Source of the DNA: Roseovarius sp. UBA6217
Lineage (GTDB): Bacteria; Pseudomonadota; Alphaproteobacteria; Rhodobacterales; Rhodobacteraceae
Direction of reading: 5' to 3'
Assembly (NCBI GenBank): GCA_002421985.1
Contig: DISF01000106.1
Coordinates: 42,522 to 77,023 of the forward strand
DNA length: 34,502 bases
Shown: positions 23,414 to 31,974 of the stretch, piece by piece
Numbering within the stretch: the stretch's first letter is position 1
Layout of the letters: each line of letters opens with the position of its first letter
Made by a program: the position numbers and the translations under genes
Notes under the pieces: generated by a model
What the model was told of the DNA's origin: nothing
Databases searched by the model: none
The model's input: only the letters and a program-made list of their open reading frames with translations

Positions 23414-24936
23414 GCCGTCTGGTTCTGGTGCTCGGCGATCAGCTTTGCCACGACATCCCGGCGCTGCGCGAGGCCGATCCTGCGCGCGATATCGTGGTCA
23501 TGGCCGAGGTGATGGAGGAAGGCACATATGTGCCCCACCACCCCAGGAAAATCGCGCTGGTGCTGTCGGCGATGCGCCATTTTGCCGAGGAATTGCGCGC
23601 GGGCGGCTGGCAGGTGGCCTATACGCGGCTGGATGACCCCGGTGCCAGCCGATCCATCGTCGGTGAATTGTTGCGCCGCGCGCAGGAACATGGCGCAGGA
23701 GAGGTGATTGCAACCCAGCCCGGCGAATGGCGGCTCATTGCGGCGCTGGAGGCCGCACCGTTGCGGGTGCGGCAACTGCCCGATGACCGGTTTTTGTGTT
23801 CTCTGGACGAGTTCGACCAATGGGCCGAGGGGCGCCGCGAACTGCGGATGGAGTATTTCTACCGCGAGATGCGGCGCAAGACCGGCCTCATGATGGAGGG
23901 CGACAAACCCGCGGGCGGCAAGTGGAACTATGACCACGACAACCGCAAACCGGCGCAGGCCGACATGCTGCGCGCAGGGCCCATGCGGTTTGAGCCTGAC
24001 GCGATCACCCGCGACGTGCTCAATCTGGTCGAGGCGCGATTTGGCGGCAATTTCGGCGAGTTGCGCCCGTTCTGGTTTGCCGTCACGCGCGCCGATGCCG
24101 CCCGCGCGCTGGATCATTTCGCAGCGCATTTGCTGCCGGAGTTCGGCGATTTCCAGGACGCGATGGTGACCGGTGACCGGTTTGTGCATCACTCGGTGAT
24201 TTCCATGTATTTGAATATCGGCTTGCTCAAAGCCGGGGATATCTGCGCCCGCGTGGTTGAGGAATGGCAAGCAGGGCGCGTGCCGATCAACGCCGCCGAG
24301 GGCTATATCCGGCAGGTGATCGGCTGGCGCGAATATATGCGCGGCATCTATTTCCGCGAGGGGCCAGATTATACGGCGCGCAACGCGCTTGGTCACACCC
24401 GCGCCCTTCCGGCGCTTTACTGGGGCGGCGAGACGCGGATGAACTGCGTCGCGCAAGCCGTTGAACAAACGCGGCAAGAGGCCTACGCCCACCATATCCA
24501 GCGGCTGATGGTGACCGGCAATTTCGCGCTTCTGGCGGGGATTGATCCGGCGCAGGTGCATGACTGGTATCTTGCCGTCTATGCCGATGCCTTTGAATGG
24601 GTCGAGGCCCCCAATGTGATCGGCATGAGCCAGTTTGCCGATGGCGGGATCATCGCGTCGAAACCCTATGTCTCGTCAGGCAATTACATCGCGAAAATGT
24701 CGGATTACTGCGCCGCCTGCGCCTATTCGGTGAAGCAGAAGACCGGGCCGGAGGCCTGCCCCTTCAACCTGCTTTACTGGGATTTCGTGATCCGCCACCG
24801 CGACCGCTTTGGCCTCAATCCCCGCATGGGGCCGGTTTACCGCACATGGGACAGGATGGCCGAGAACCGCCGCGAAACCGTGCTGCGCGATGCGGCCTGC
24901 CTGCTGGCGCGGCTCGACGCGGGCGCGGTCGTCTGA
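23410..24936 (+). CDS. phrB: FeS bacterial cryptochrome/(6-4) photolyase
   Basis: About 508 residues, of the FeS-BCP/CryPro group that repairs (6-4) photoproducts in DNA with light. Seen: N-terminal photolyase-related domain (RLVLVLGDQL), the FAD domain with GYIRQVIGWREYMRG and RLMVTGNFALLAGIDP, the DAFEWVEAPNVIGMSQFADGG block, and four Fe-S Cys: one in RMNCVAQ and three in DYCAACAYS...EAC with CxxC-x12-C spacing, identical to the well-studied Agrobacterium enzyme. GTG 23410 overlapping the SDR stop is preferred; the GTG just before it is also possible. It is coupled to an SDR gene. Its stop directly abuts the stop of the convergent MORN gene with no bases between. Confidence 0.94.
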   Translation: MSRLVLVLGDQLCHDIPALREADPARDIVVMAEVMEEGTYVPHHPRKIALVLSAMRHFAEELRAGGWQVAYTRLDDPGASRSIVGELLRRAQEHGAGEVIATQPGEWRLIAALEAAPLRVRQLPDDRFLCSLDEFDQWAEGRRELRMEYFYREMRRKTGLMMEGDKPAGGKWNYDHDNRKPAQADMLRAGPMRFEPDAITRDVLNLVEARFGGNFGELRPFWFAVTRADAARALDHFAAHLLPEFGDFQDAMVTGDRFVHHSVISMYLNIGLLKAGDICARVVEEWQAGRVPINAAEGYIRQVIGWREYMRGIYFREGPDYTARNALGHTRALPALYWGGETRMNCVAQAVEQTRQEAYAHHIQRLMVTGNFALLAGIDPAQVHDWYLAVYADAFEWVEAPNVIGMSQFADGGIIASKPYVSSGNYIAKMSDYCAACAYSVKQKTGPEACPFNLLYWDFVIRHRDRFGLNPRMGPVYRTWDRMAENRRETVLRDAACLLARLDAGAVV

Positions 24937-26370
24937 TTAGTCGCTGCCGGTGACGTTATCGGCCAGCACGCCATCCTCCCATGTGCCGCTCGCCTCTTGT
25001 CCACTGGCATAGCGCATCGTGCCCTCGCCCTGCCGTTTGCCCGCAAGAAACATGCCCTCGTAAACATCGCCATTGGCATAGGTGGCCACGCCGCGGCCCG
25101 AAATCTCGCCCTCGCGCCATTCGCCCTCATAGACGAAGCGATCGTTTTCGGGCGTGTCGGGGCTGTCGGGGATGGTGATCCTGCCCTGTCCGTGGCGCTG
25201 GCCGTTGACGAACCCGCCCTCATAGACGGTGCCATCGGGATAGGTTGCGATGCCCTGGCCGTGGCGCTGCCCGTCCTGCCACTGGCCCTCGTAGCGATAG
25301 CCGTCGGGGAATGTCATGACGCCGTGGCCGTGGTTGCGCGCATCCTTGAATTCGCCCTCGTAGACCAGACCGTTGGGATAGGTGGCGCGGCCCGTGCCCT
25401 CGATCACGCCACCCACCCACGCGCCCTCGTAGGTAGAGCCGTCGGGATAGGTGATCTTGCCCTCGCCATTGGCGAGATCGTCGCGAAACTGCCCCTCATA
25501 GACCGAGCCATCCGGGTAGCTCACCCGGCCCGTGCCGGAAATCTTGCCCCCCTGCCATTCGCCCTCGTAGCGATAGCCATCGGTGCCGGTAAACACCCCC
25601 TGTCCGTGGCGCAAATCGTCGCGGAATTCGCCCTCGTAGACATCACCATTGGCATAGCTCACGCGGCCCCGGCCCTCACGCTGCCCGGCCACGAGATCGC
25701 CCTCGTAGACATCGCCATTGGGCTGGATGAGCTTGCCGGTGCCGTCGATCTGGCCATCCTTCCAGGTGCCGTCAAAGATCAGACCGTCGGGCATGATGAG
25801 CTTGCCGCTGCCCTCGCGCGCGCCGCGCGCCACCTCGCCCTCGTAGATCGCGCCATCGGGATAGGTGATGGTGGCGCGGCCTTCCTTGACGCCGCGCACC
25901 CAATCGCCCTCGTAGCGATAGCCGCCGGGGCTTTCCATGCGGCCGGTGCCGTGATGCATGGCATTCAGAAACCCGCCCTCATAGCGCACGCCATTGGCAT
26001 AGACCGCGACGCCCTGGCCGGTGATCTCGCCCTCGACCCATTCGCCCTCATAGGTGCCGCCATCGGCAAAGACGATCTTGCCGATCCCGTGCGGCTTGCC
26101 GCGCTCGAACTCGCCCTCGTAGACCGAGCCGTTGGGAAAGCGCGCGACACCGCGCCCGCGGATCTCTCCCTCGGCCCAGTCGCCGGTATATTCATAGCCG
26201 TTGGGCAGGGTATAGGTGCCGGTGCCGTGCTGGAGCCCGTCCTTGAACGTGCCCTCGTAGATGCCGCCATCGTCATATTGCTTGGTCTGGACGTTGCCAT
26301 CCTGCGCCAGAACACTCGTGCCCGCGACAAGCATGGCCGCCAAAATCGTCTCTATCGGAAAACGTGTCAT
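24937..26370 (-). CDS. exported MORN-repeat protein
   Basis: A 477-residue protein: a signal peptide (about residues 1-22, ending VLAQD) followed by an almost unbroken run of MORN repeats, YEGxxxxGxxxGxGxxxYxxG, 18 complete copies of about 23 residues and one degenerate copy at the end. Copy 16 carries an 8-residue insertion (PDSPDTPEND). Successive copies often alternate between an HGxG type and a GEIxGxG type, suggesting a 46-residue double repeat. MORN sheets often bind lipids, membranes or proteins; in bacteria their role is mostly undefined. It is divergent from nadE. I cannot assign a function. Confidence 0.9.
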   Translation of the reverse strand: MTRFPIETILAAMLVAGTSVLAQDGNVQTKQYDDGGIYEGTFKDGLQHGTGTYTLPNGYEYTGDWAEGEIRGRGVARFPNGSVYEGEFERGKPHGIGKIVFADGGTYEGEWVEGEITGQGVAVYANGVRYEGGFLNAMHHGTGRMESPGGYRYEGDWVRGVKEGRATITYPDGAIYEGEVARGAREGSGKLIMPDGLIFDGTWKDGQIDGTGKLIQPNGDVYEGDLVAGQREGRGRVSYANGDVYEGEFRDDLRHGQGVFTGTDGYRYEGEWQGGKISGTGRVSYPDGSVYEGQFRDDLANGEGKITYPDGSTYEGAWVGGVIEGTGRATYPNGLVYEGEFKDARNHGHGVMTFPDGYRYEGQWQDGQRHGQGIATYPDGTVYEGGFVNGQRHGQGRITIPDSPDTPENDRFVYEGEWREGEISGRGVATYANGDVYEGMFLAGKRQGEGTMRYASGQEASGTWEDGVLADNVTGSD

Positions 26371-26522
26371 CTCTGCCCCGGTGCCTCAAGCCTGCCCGAT
26401 CCTGTGGCGGGTCGGGCCAAATCTAGAGGAGCGGCCGCGATGTGACAACGGGTTTCGGGCAAATCGGCTTTTCCTCGCGTGGCGATCTGCTAGATCAAAG
26501 GCAAAGCGGCAAGGGGATGCGC
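26371..26522. other. divergent gap between MORN gene and nadE
   Basis: 152 bp. TAGATC (26492-26497) resembles a -10 hexamer for nadE but lacks a good -35 at 16-18 bp. No clear promoter for the MORN gene was seen. Confidence 0.3.
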
Positions 26523-28178
26523 ATGTCCGAGATGTTTCGCCTGACATTGGCACAGCTCAACCCGACGGTGGGCGATCTGGCGGGCAACGCGGCGCTGGCG
26601 CGGCGGGCGTGGGAGACGGGGCGCGCGGCGGGCACCGATCTCGTGGCGCTGCCCGAGATGTTCGTGACCGGCTACAACCCGCAGGACCTGGTGCTGAAAC
26701 CGGCCTTTCATCAGGCGGCCATCGCCACCATTGATGCGCTGGCGCGCGATTGCGCCGACGGCCCGGCGCTTGCCATCGGCGGCCCGGCGCTCGATGGTGT
26801 GGGGCTTTATAATGGCTATTACGTCTTGCAGGGCGGGCGTGTGACGGCGCGCGTGCTCAAGCATCACCTGCCCAACGAGACCGTATTCGACGAAAAACGC
26901 CTCTATGCGAGCGGGCCTGTGACAGGGCCCTATGCGGTGGCGGGCCTGCGCATCGGCTCGCCCATCTGCGAGGATGCCTGGCATCCGGATGTGGCCGAGA
27001 CACTGGCCGAGACGGGGGCCGAAATCCTGCTCGTGCCCAACGGCTCGCCGCATTACCGCGAGAAAATGGTCGTGCGCCAGAACCTGATGGTGGCCCGCGT
27101 GGTCGAGACCGGGCTGCCGCTGGTCTATCTCAACATGGTCGGCGGGCAGGATGACCAAGTGTTTGACGGCGGCTCTTTCGTGCTCAACCCCGGCGGCGCG
27201 CTGGCGCTGCAACTGCCGATGTTCGAAGAGGCGGTGGCGCATGTGGATTTCACGCGCGGGGCGGATGGCTGGCGCGCCAATCCCGGCCCGCTTGCCCATC
27301 TGCCTGACGATCTCGAGCAGGATTATCACGCCATGGTTCTGGCCTTGCGCGATTACCTGCGCAAGGCGGGATTTTCCAAGGTTTTGCTGGGCCTTTCGGG
27401 CGGGGTGGACAGCGCGATTGTGGCCACGATCGCCGTGGATGCGCTGGGCGCGGAGAATGTGCGCTGCGTGATGCTGCCCTCGGAATATACCTCGCCCGAG
27501 TCGCTGGAGGATGCCCGCGCCGTGGCCGGAAATCTCGGCTGCCATTATGACGTTGTGCCGATTTCCGAGGGGCGCGCGGCGATCACCGCCACGCTCGCGC
27601 CGCTTTTCGAGGGCACCGCGCCGAATCTGACCGAGGAGAATATCCAGTCGCGGCTGCGCGGCTTGCTGCTCATGGCGCTTTCCAACAAGTTCGGCGGGAT
27701 GCTGCTGACTACCGGCAACAAATCCGAGGTGGCGGTGGGTTATGCCACGATCTATGGCGACATGGCAGGCGGCTACAACCCGATCAAGGATCTCTACAAG
27801 ACCCGCGTTTTCGAGATCTGCCGCTGGCGCAACGCCCACACCCGCGCCTGGATGGCGGGGCCTGCGGGCGAAGTGATCCCGCCGCGCGTGATCGACAAAC
27901 CCCCCAGCGCCGAATTGCGCGCTGACCAGAAGGACAGCGATTCGCTGCCCGATTACCCGGTGCTCGACGGCATCCTGCACATCCTTGTCGATCAGGACGG
28001 CGCGATTGCCGATTGCGTGGCGGCAGGCTTTGACGAGGCCGATGCCCGGCGGGTGGAGCACCTGCTTTACATCAGCGAATACAAGCGTTTTCAGGCCGCC
28101 CCCGGCACAAGGCTCACCTCGCGCGCCTTCTGGCTTGACCGGCGGTATCCGATCGTCAACCGCTGGCGCGACCGTTGA
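26523..28178 (+). CDS. nadE: glutamine-dependent NAD+ synthetase
   Basis: About 551 residues. It makes NAD from deamido-NAD, ATP and glutamine in the cytoplasm. The N-terminal nitrilase-type glutaminase has catalytic Glu in LVALPEMFVTGY, Lys in LKHHLPN and Cys in PICEDAWHP. The C-terminal synthetase has the ATP loop LGLSGGVDSAIVATI, SNKFGGMLLTTGNKSE and GYATIYGDMAGGYNPIKDLYK. ATG 26523 is chosen because AAGGGG lies 6 bases upstream; ATG 26517 abuts that site. It is followed 62 bp later by the esterase gene. Confidence 0.96.
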   Translation: MSEMFRLTLAQLNPTVGDLAGNAALARRAWETGRAAGTDLVALPEMFVTGYNPQDLVLKPAFHQAAIATIDALARDCADGPALAIGGPALDGVGLYNGYYVLQGGRVTARVLKHHLPNETVFDEKRLYASGPVTGPYAVAGLRIGSPICEDAWHPDVAETLAETGAEILLVPNGSPHYREKMVVRQNLMVARVVETGLPLVYLNMVGGQDDQVFDGGSFVLNPGGALALQLPMFEEAVAHVDFTRGADGWRANPGPLAHLPDDLEQDYHAMVLALRDYLRKAGFSKVLLGLSGGVDSAIVATIAVDALGAENVRCVMLPSEYTSPESLEDARAVAGNLGCHYDVVPISEGRAAITATLAPLFEGTAPNLTEENIQSRLRGLLLMALSNKFGGMLLTTGNKSEVAVGYATIYGDMAGGYNPIKDLYKTRVFEICRWRNAHTRAWMAGPAGEVIPPRVIDKPPSAELRADQKDSDSLPDYPVLDGILHILVDQDGAIADCVAAGFDEADARRVEHLLYISEYKRFQAAPGTRLTSRAFWLDRRYPIVNRWRDR

Positions 28179-28240
28179 CGCACGCAGATGTGACTTGCGC
28201 TGTGCGGCGCGGCAGGCAGGCTGCCCACAGGAGGCGCGAC

Positions 28241-29041
28241 ATGCGACAGATTTTCCTCTGCGCCCTGCTCTGGGTGCTTGGCGGCGGCGCGGCCCTTGCC
28301 TGCGGGCCCGAGAGCGATTGCCGCGTGGGCGCGCGCACCTACCGTGTCGCCCTGCCCGAGGAAGACCGACCGGTAGGGGCCATCGTCTATGCGCATGGCT
28401 ATCGCGGATCGGCGGAGGCGGTGATGCGCAATGGCAGCCTGCGCCGCCTCGCCGCGGAGGAGGGCCTCGCGCTCATCGCGCTCGAGTCGCGCGAGGACGA
28501 TTGGGTGATCCCCCACGCCCCCCGACATGCGGGCACTGACGGCGCCGAGGAATTCGCCTATGTCGAGGCGGTGCTTGCCGATGCCGCGCGGCGCTTTGCC
28601 ATCGACCGGGCGCGCGTGATCGGGGCGGGGTTTTCCTCGGGCGCGATGCTGATGTGGACGCTGGCCTGCGAGATGCCCGCGCGGTTCGCAGGCATCATCG
28701 CCGTGGCGGGCACCTTCTGGCAGCGCCCGCCCGAGGGGTGCGCCACGCCGGTGACAAGCCTTGTGCATGTGCATGGCACCAGCGATCCCATCGTGCCGCT
28801 GAGCGGCCGCGCGATCCGCGAGACATGGCAGGGCGATGTGGGCGAGGCACTGGCGATGTATCGCCGTCTTGGCGGATTCGGTGCGGCGCAGCCCCCCGCG
28901 CCCGAGGGGCTTGACTGCGAAAGCTGGCGCAATGCGAAAGGCGCGGTGCTCGATTTCTGCCTGCATCCCGGCGGGCATTCGCTGCGCACGGGGTATCTGG
29001 GCTTCGGGCTGGAGCGGTTGCGCGCGGCGGGGCGGATATAG
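28241..29041 (+). CDS. secreted alpha/beta-hydrolase esterase, polyhydroxybutyrate depolymerase-like
   Basis: 266 residues with a Sec signal peptide (hydrophobic residues 4-20, ending ALA before CGPES). Alpha/beta hydrolase fold of the LpqC/poly-3-hydroxybutyrate depolymerase family: oxyanion motif YAHGYRGSAE, nucleophile elbow GAGFSSGAMLMW (GxSxG), acid in HVHGTSDPIVPL and His near the end in HPGGHSL. Family members cleave polyester or feruloyl-type ester bonds; this short single-domain form has no binding module, and the true substrate is unknown. The start has a perfect AGGAGG 6 bases upstream. It probably reads on from nadE. Its end is 13 bp from the stop of the convergent metallopeptidase gene. 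Confidence 0.88.
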   Translation: MRQIFLCALLWVLGGGAALACGPESDCRVGARTYRVALPEEDRPVGAIVYAHGYRGSAEAVMRNGSLRRLAAEEGLALIALESREDDWVIPHAPRHAGTDGAEEFAYVEAVLADAARRFAIDRARVIGAGFSSGAMLMWTLACEMPARFAGIIAVAGTFWQRPPEGCATPVTSLVHVHGTSDPIVPLSGRAIRETWQGDVGEALAMYRRLGGFGAAQPPAPEGLDCESWRNAKGAVLDFCLHPGGHSLRTGYLGFGLERLRAAGRI

Positions 29042-29054
29042 AGCGGGTGCGGCC

Positions 29055-29450
29055 TCACTCCCACCAGCGGTCTACGGTGGCGATATCGGCATCGGACCAG
29101 CCGAAATGGTGGGCGAATTCATGCACCACCACATGCGCGATCAACTCTTCCAGCGCCACGTCGCCCCGCTCGCGCCACTCGTCAAGGATCGGCTCGCGGA
29201 AAATCCATACCGTATCGGGGCCAAGCGGCTGATCGAACAGTGATTTTTCGGTGAGCGGAATGCCATCGTAAAGCCCGGTCAGATCGCGCGCATCGTCGAT
29301 CTCCAACTCGGCGAGGATATGCGCGGGGGGCCAGTCCTCGACCAGCAACACGACCGCATCGGCCGCCGCCCGAAACTGGGGCGGCAGCGTGTCGATGGCG
29401 GCCTGCGCGAGGCGCTCGAACTCGGCGAGGGAGGGGGCTGCGTGATCCAT
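29055..29450 (-). CDS. zincin-like metallopeptidase
   Basis: About 131 residues, of the small metallopeptidase family with minimal zincin domain (DUF1025 type). Seen: the HExxH zinc site in VVHEFAHHFGWSD near the C terminus and a conserved Asp/Trp-rich middle (TVWIFREPILDEW). No signal peptide. The function is not established in any organism I know. The start is chosen at ATG 29450, with AGGACGGGG directly upstream; ATG 29468 would add six residues. It is the gene after the Tat hydrolase on the minus strand, 55 bp apart, possibly one transcript. Confidence 0.85.
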   Translation of the reverse strand: MDHAAPSLAEFERLAQAAIDTLPPQFRAAADAVVLLVEDWPPAHILAELEIDDARDLTGLYDGIPLTEKSLFDQPLGPDTVWIFREPILDEWRERGDVALEELIAHVVVHEFAHHFGWSDADIATVDRWWE

Positions 29451-29505
29451 CCCCGTCCTATCGGGCATGGAGCGGGATTTGTAAATCCGCGCCATGCCTG
29501 CGGCG

Positions 29506-30432
29506 TCAGAGCGCGGGTTGATAGCTCATCGGCTGATAGCGATAGCCCACGCCCGTTTCCTCGACATAGCCGATAGCGGGCCACGGCATGTGATAGCCGA
29601 CAAAGGGGATGCGGTCGGCGGCCATCATCGCCAGAAGCCGTTTGCGGGTGGCCACCGCCTGCGCCTTGTCCATGTCGAATTTCACCTCCCAGTCGGGATG
29701 GGCGAGCGACCAGACCGAGTGATTGGCGAAATCGGCGGCAAGAAGAAGCTGCTTGCCCTCGCTTTCGAGCATGTAGCCGGTATGGCCCGACGTGTGGCCA
29801 TGGGCGGCCATCGCGGTGATGCCCGAGGCCACGCTGTCGCCGTCGCCGATCATGCGGGTGCGCTCGGCCAGCGGGCGCATGTTGCTGTCGAAAAGCGCGT
29901 CCCCGGCGGCGGCCCAGTGGTCGAATTCGGTGGCCGAGGTGGTGTAATCGGCATTGGGGAATGTCGGCGCACCGCCACTCATCAGCCCGCCGATATGGTC
30001 GCCATGCATATGGGTGATGACGACGTGATCCACCTGATCGGGGCTATAGCCCGCCGCCGCCAGCGCGCCGGTGATGCCGGGGGCGTCAAGCCCGGTATCA
30101 AACAGGACAAGCGCCGCGCCGGTATTGACCACCGTGGGGGTAAAGAAGAACTGCGCCGCATCGGTGGGCAGGTTGGCGGCCTCTGAGACGGCACCGAATT
30201 CCTCGGCGCTGACATTGATGCCGAAAATGGAATGCGGATCGGGGCGCGGCGCGGTGGCGGCCAGAAGCGTCGTCACCTCGAACGCGCCCAGCGTCACGCG
30301 GTTGAACCGGGTGGTGCCGGTGCCCATCATCGGGGCTGCGGCGCGGGTGGCGGTGGCGGTTGCCGCGGCAAAAGGCAGGGCGGCGGCCGAGGCCAGCAGG
30401 CTGCGGCGGGTGAGTGCGGTGGAACGGGACAT
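29506..30432 (-). CDS. Tat-exported metallo-beta-lactamase-fold hydrolase
   Basis: 308 residues. The N terminus has a twin-arginine signal (LTRRSLLASAAALPFAAATA), so the protein is folded with its metals before export to the periplasm. Metal ligands: HMHGDHIGG (HxHxDH), His in AHGHTSGHTG, Asp in LLAADFANHS and the last His in VGYHMPWP. This arrangement is that of the MBL superfamily with lactonase/hydrolase members such as AidC-type quorum-quenching enzymes; the exact substrate cannot be told. The start has AGGAG 6 bases upstream. It is divergent from the MFS gene, 138 bp apart. Confidence 0.9.
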   Translation of the reverse strand: MSRSTALTRRSLLASAAALPFAAATATATRAAAPMMGTGTTRFNRVTLGAFEVTTLLAATAPRPDPHSIFGINVSAEEFGAVSEAANLPTDAAQFFFTPTVVNTGAALVLFDTGLDAPGITGALAAAGYSPDQVDHVVITHMHGDHIGGLMSGGAPTFPNADYTTSATEFDHWAAAGDALFDSNMRPLAERTRMIGDGDSVASGITAMAAHGHTSGHTGYMLESEGKQLLLAADFANHSVWSLAHPDWEVKFDMDKAQAVATRKRLLAMMAADRIPFVGYHMPWPAIGYVEETGVGYRYQPMSYQPAL

Positions 30433-30570
30433 GATATTCTCCTGTCGGATTGGTCTGGAGCGACTGTAGCCCAATATCACACAGGGCGTGCGGCTCTCAC
30501 GTAAAATTGAGCGCGGGCCTGCGACGAATGGGCGGTTTCACACCGGCGGCAAAGGGCGTAACCTGCGGCC

Positions 30571-31902
30571 ATGATGAGCCTCTTTGCCAATCGCGATTAC
30601 ACCCGCCTCTTTGCCGCGCAGGTCGTGGCGCTTCTGGGCACGGGGCTTTTGACCGTGGGGCTTGGCCTTCTGGCCTATGATCTGGCGGGGGCGCGGGCGG
30701 GCGTGGTGCTGGGCACGGCCTATACCATCAAGATGGTGGCCTATGTCGGCCTCTCGCCGCTGGCGCAGGCCCTCGCGCAGCGCCTGCCGCGCAAGGCGGT
30801 GCTGATCGGGGCCGATGCGATTCGCGCGGGGGTGGCGCTCTGCCTGCCTTTCGTCACCGATCTGTGGCAGGTCTACGTGCTCATCTTCGTGTTGCAGGCG
30901 GCCTCGGCCACCTTTACCCCGGCCTATCAGGCGGTGCTGCCCGATATCCTGCCCGATGAGCGCGACTATACCCGCGCGCTGTCGCTGTCGCGCATGGCCT
31001 ATGATCTGGAAAATCTGCTCAGCCCGGCAGTGGCGGGGCTGTTGCTGGCGGTGATGAGCTATCACTGGCTGTTCATGGGCACATTCGCGGGGTTTGTCGC
31101 CTCTGCCGTTCTGGTGGCGCTTGCGACGATTCCGGCGCTTGGCCGCGCCGCCGCCGACCGCCCGTTCCGCGAGCGGCTCACGCGGGGGCTGCACATCTAT
31201 CTGGCCACGCCGCGCCTGCGCGGGCTGCTCGCGCTCAATTTCGCCGCGGCGGCGGTCGGGGCCTTCGTGCTGGTCAACACGGTGGTTCTGGTGCGCCACG
31301 GGCTGGGTGGCGGCGAAAGCGATCTGGCGGTGGCGATGGCGGCCTTTGGCGCAGGCTCGATGGCGGCGGCGCTGGGGCTGCCGCGGCTGCTCGATCGCCT
31401 GCCCGACCGTCGGGTGATGGTGGCAGGCGCGCGGGGGCTGATGGTCTCGGCGCTGCTGATGGGGGCGGTGCTGTGGCTGGAGGGCGTGCCGGGATGGGCG
31501 GTGTTCCTGCCGGTCTGGGCGCTGTTTGGCGGACTTTATGCGAGCGTGCTCACCCCCTCGGGGCGGCTGTTGCGGCGCTCGGCCCATGCCGGGGATCGCC
31601 CCGGCGTCTTTGCCGCGCAATTCGCGCTCAGCCATGCCTGCTGGCTGGTGACCTATCCGCTGGCGGGCTGGGCCGGTTCCGCACTGGGGATGGGGCCTGC
31701 GCTGATGATCATGGGTGCGCTCGCGGGGGGCGCGCTGATCGTGGTGGCGCGGGTCTGGCCCGCCGGTCTGCCCGATGCACCGCAACACGGCCACCCCGAC
31801 CTGCCCCCCGATCACCCGCATCTGCGCGCACATGGCCACGCCCCGCACGCGCACCCGCTGGTGATCGACGACGAGCACCGCAGCTGGCCAAGCCACGGCT
31901 GA
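30571..31902 (+). CDS. MFS transporter with His-rich C-terminal tail
   Basis: 443 residues, about 12 membrane helices, of the major facilitator superfamily, in the group that includes enterobactin exporter-like carriers (first segment LFANRDYTRLFAAQVVALLGTGLLTVGLGLLAYDL). After the last helix comes a tail of about 40 residues with ten His, for example HGHPDLPPDHPHLRAHGH, expected in the cytoplasm, which suggests metal binding or sensing. Substrate unknown; metal-chelate or drug export are both possible. The start is ATG 30571 or the adjacent ATG 30574. It is followed 72 bp later by gltX, which has its own good ribosome site. Confidence 0.88.
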   Translation: MMSLFANRDYTRLFAAQVVALLGTGLLTVGLGLLAYDLAGARAGVVLGTAYTIKMVAYVGLSPLAQALAQRLPRKAVLIGADAIRAGVALCLPFVTDLWQVYVLIFVLQAASATFTPAYQAVLPDILPDERDYTRALSLSRMAYDLENLLSPAVAGLLLAVMSYHWLFMGTFAGFVASAVLVALATIPALGRAAADRPFRERLTRGLHIYLATPRLRGLLALNFAAAAVGAFVLVNTVVLVRHGLGGGESDLAVAMAAFGAGSMAAALGLPRLLDRLPDRRVMVAGARGLMVSALLMGAVLWLEGVPGWAVFLPVWALFGGLYASVLTPSGRLLRRSAHAGDRPGVFAAQFALSHACWLVTYPLAGWAGSALGMGPALMIMGALAGGALIVVARVWPAGLPDAPQHGHPDLPPDHPHLRAHGHAPHAHPLVIDDEHRSWPSHG

Positions 31903-31974
31903 GCGCGCGCGCCCCGCAATCTGGACAATGCCGCGCCCCTGTGACACAGCCACGGCCACAGTCAGGAGACGCCG

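Noticed and set aside
24997..26445. 482-codon open frame on the plus strand
   Set aside because: It runs antisense through the MORN repeats; the regular repeat composition leaves the opposite frame without stops. The translation is a low-complexity Ala/Leu/Ile pattern, and the MORN reading has a signal peptide and family motifs.
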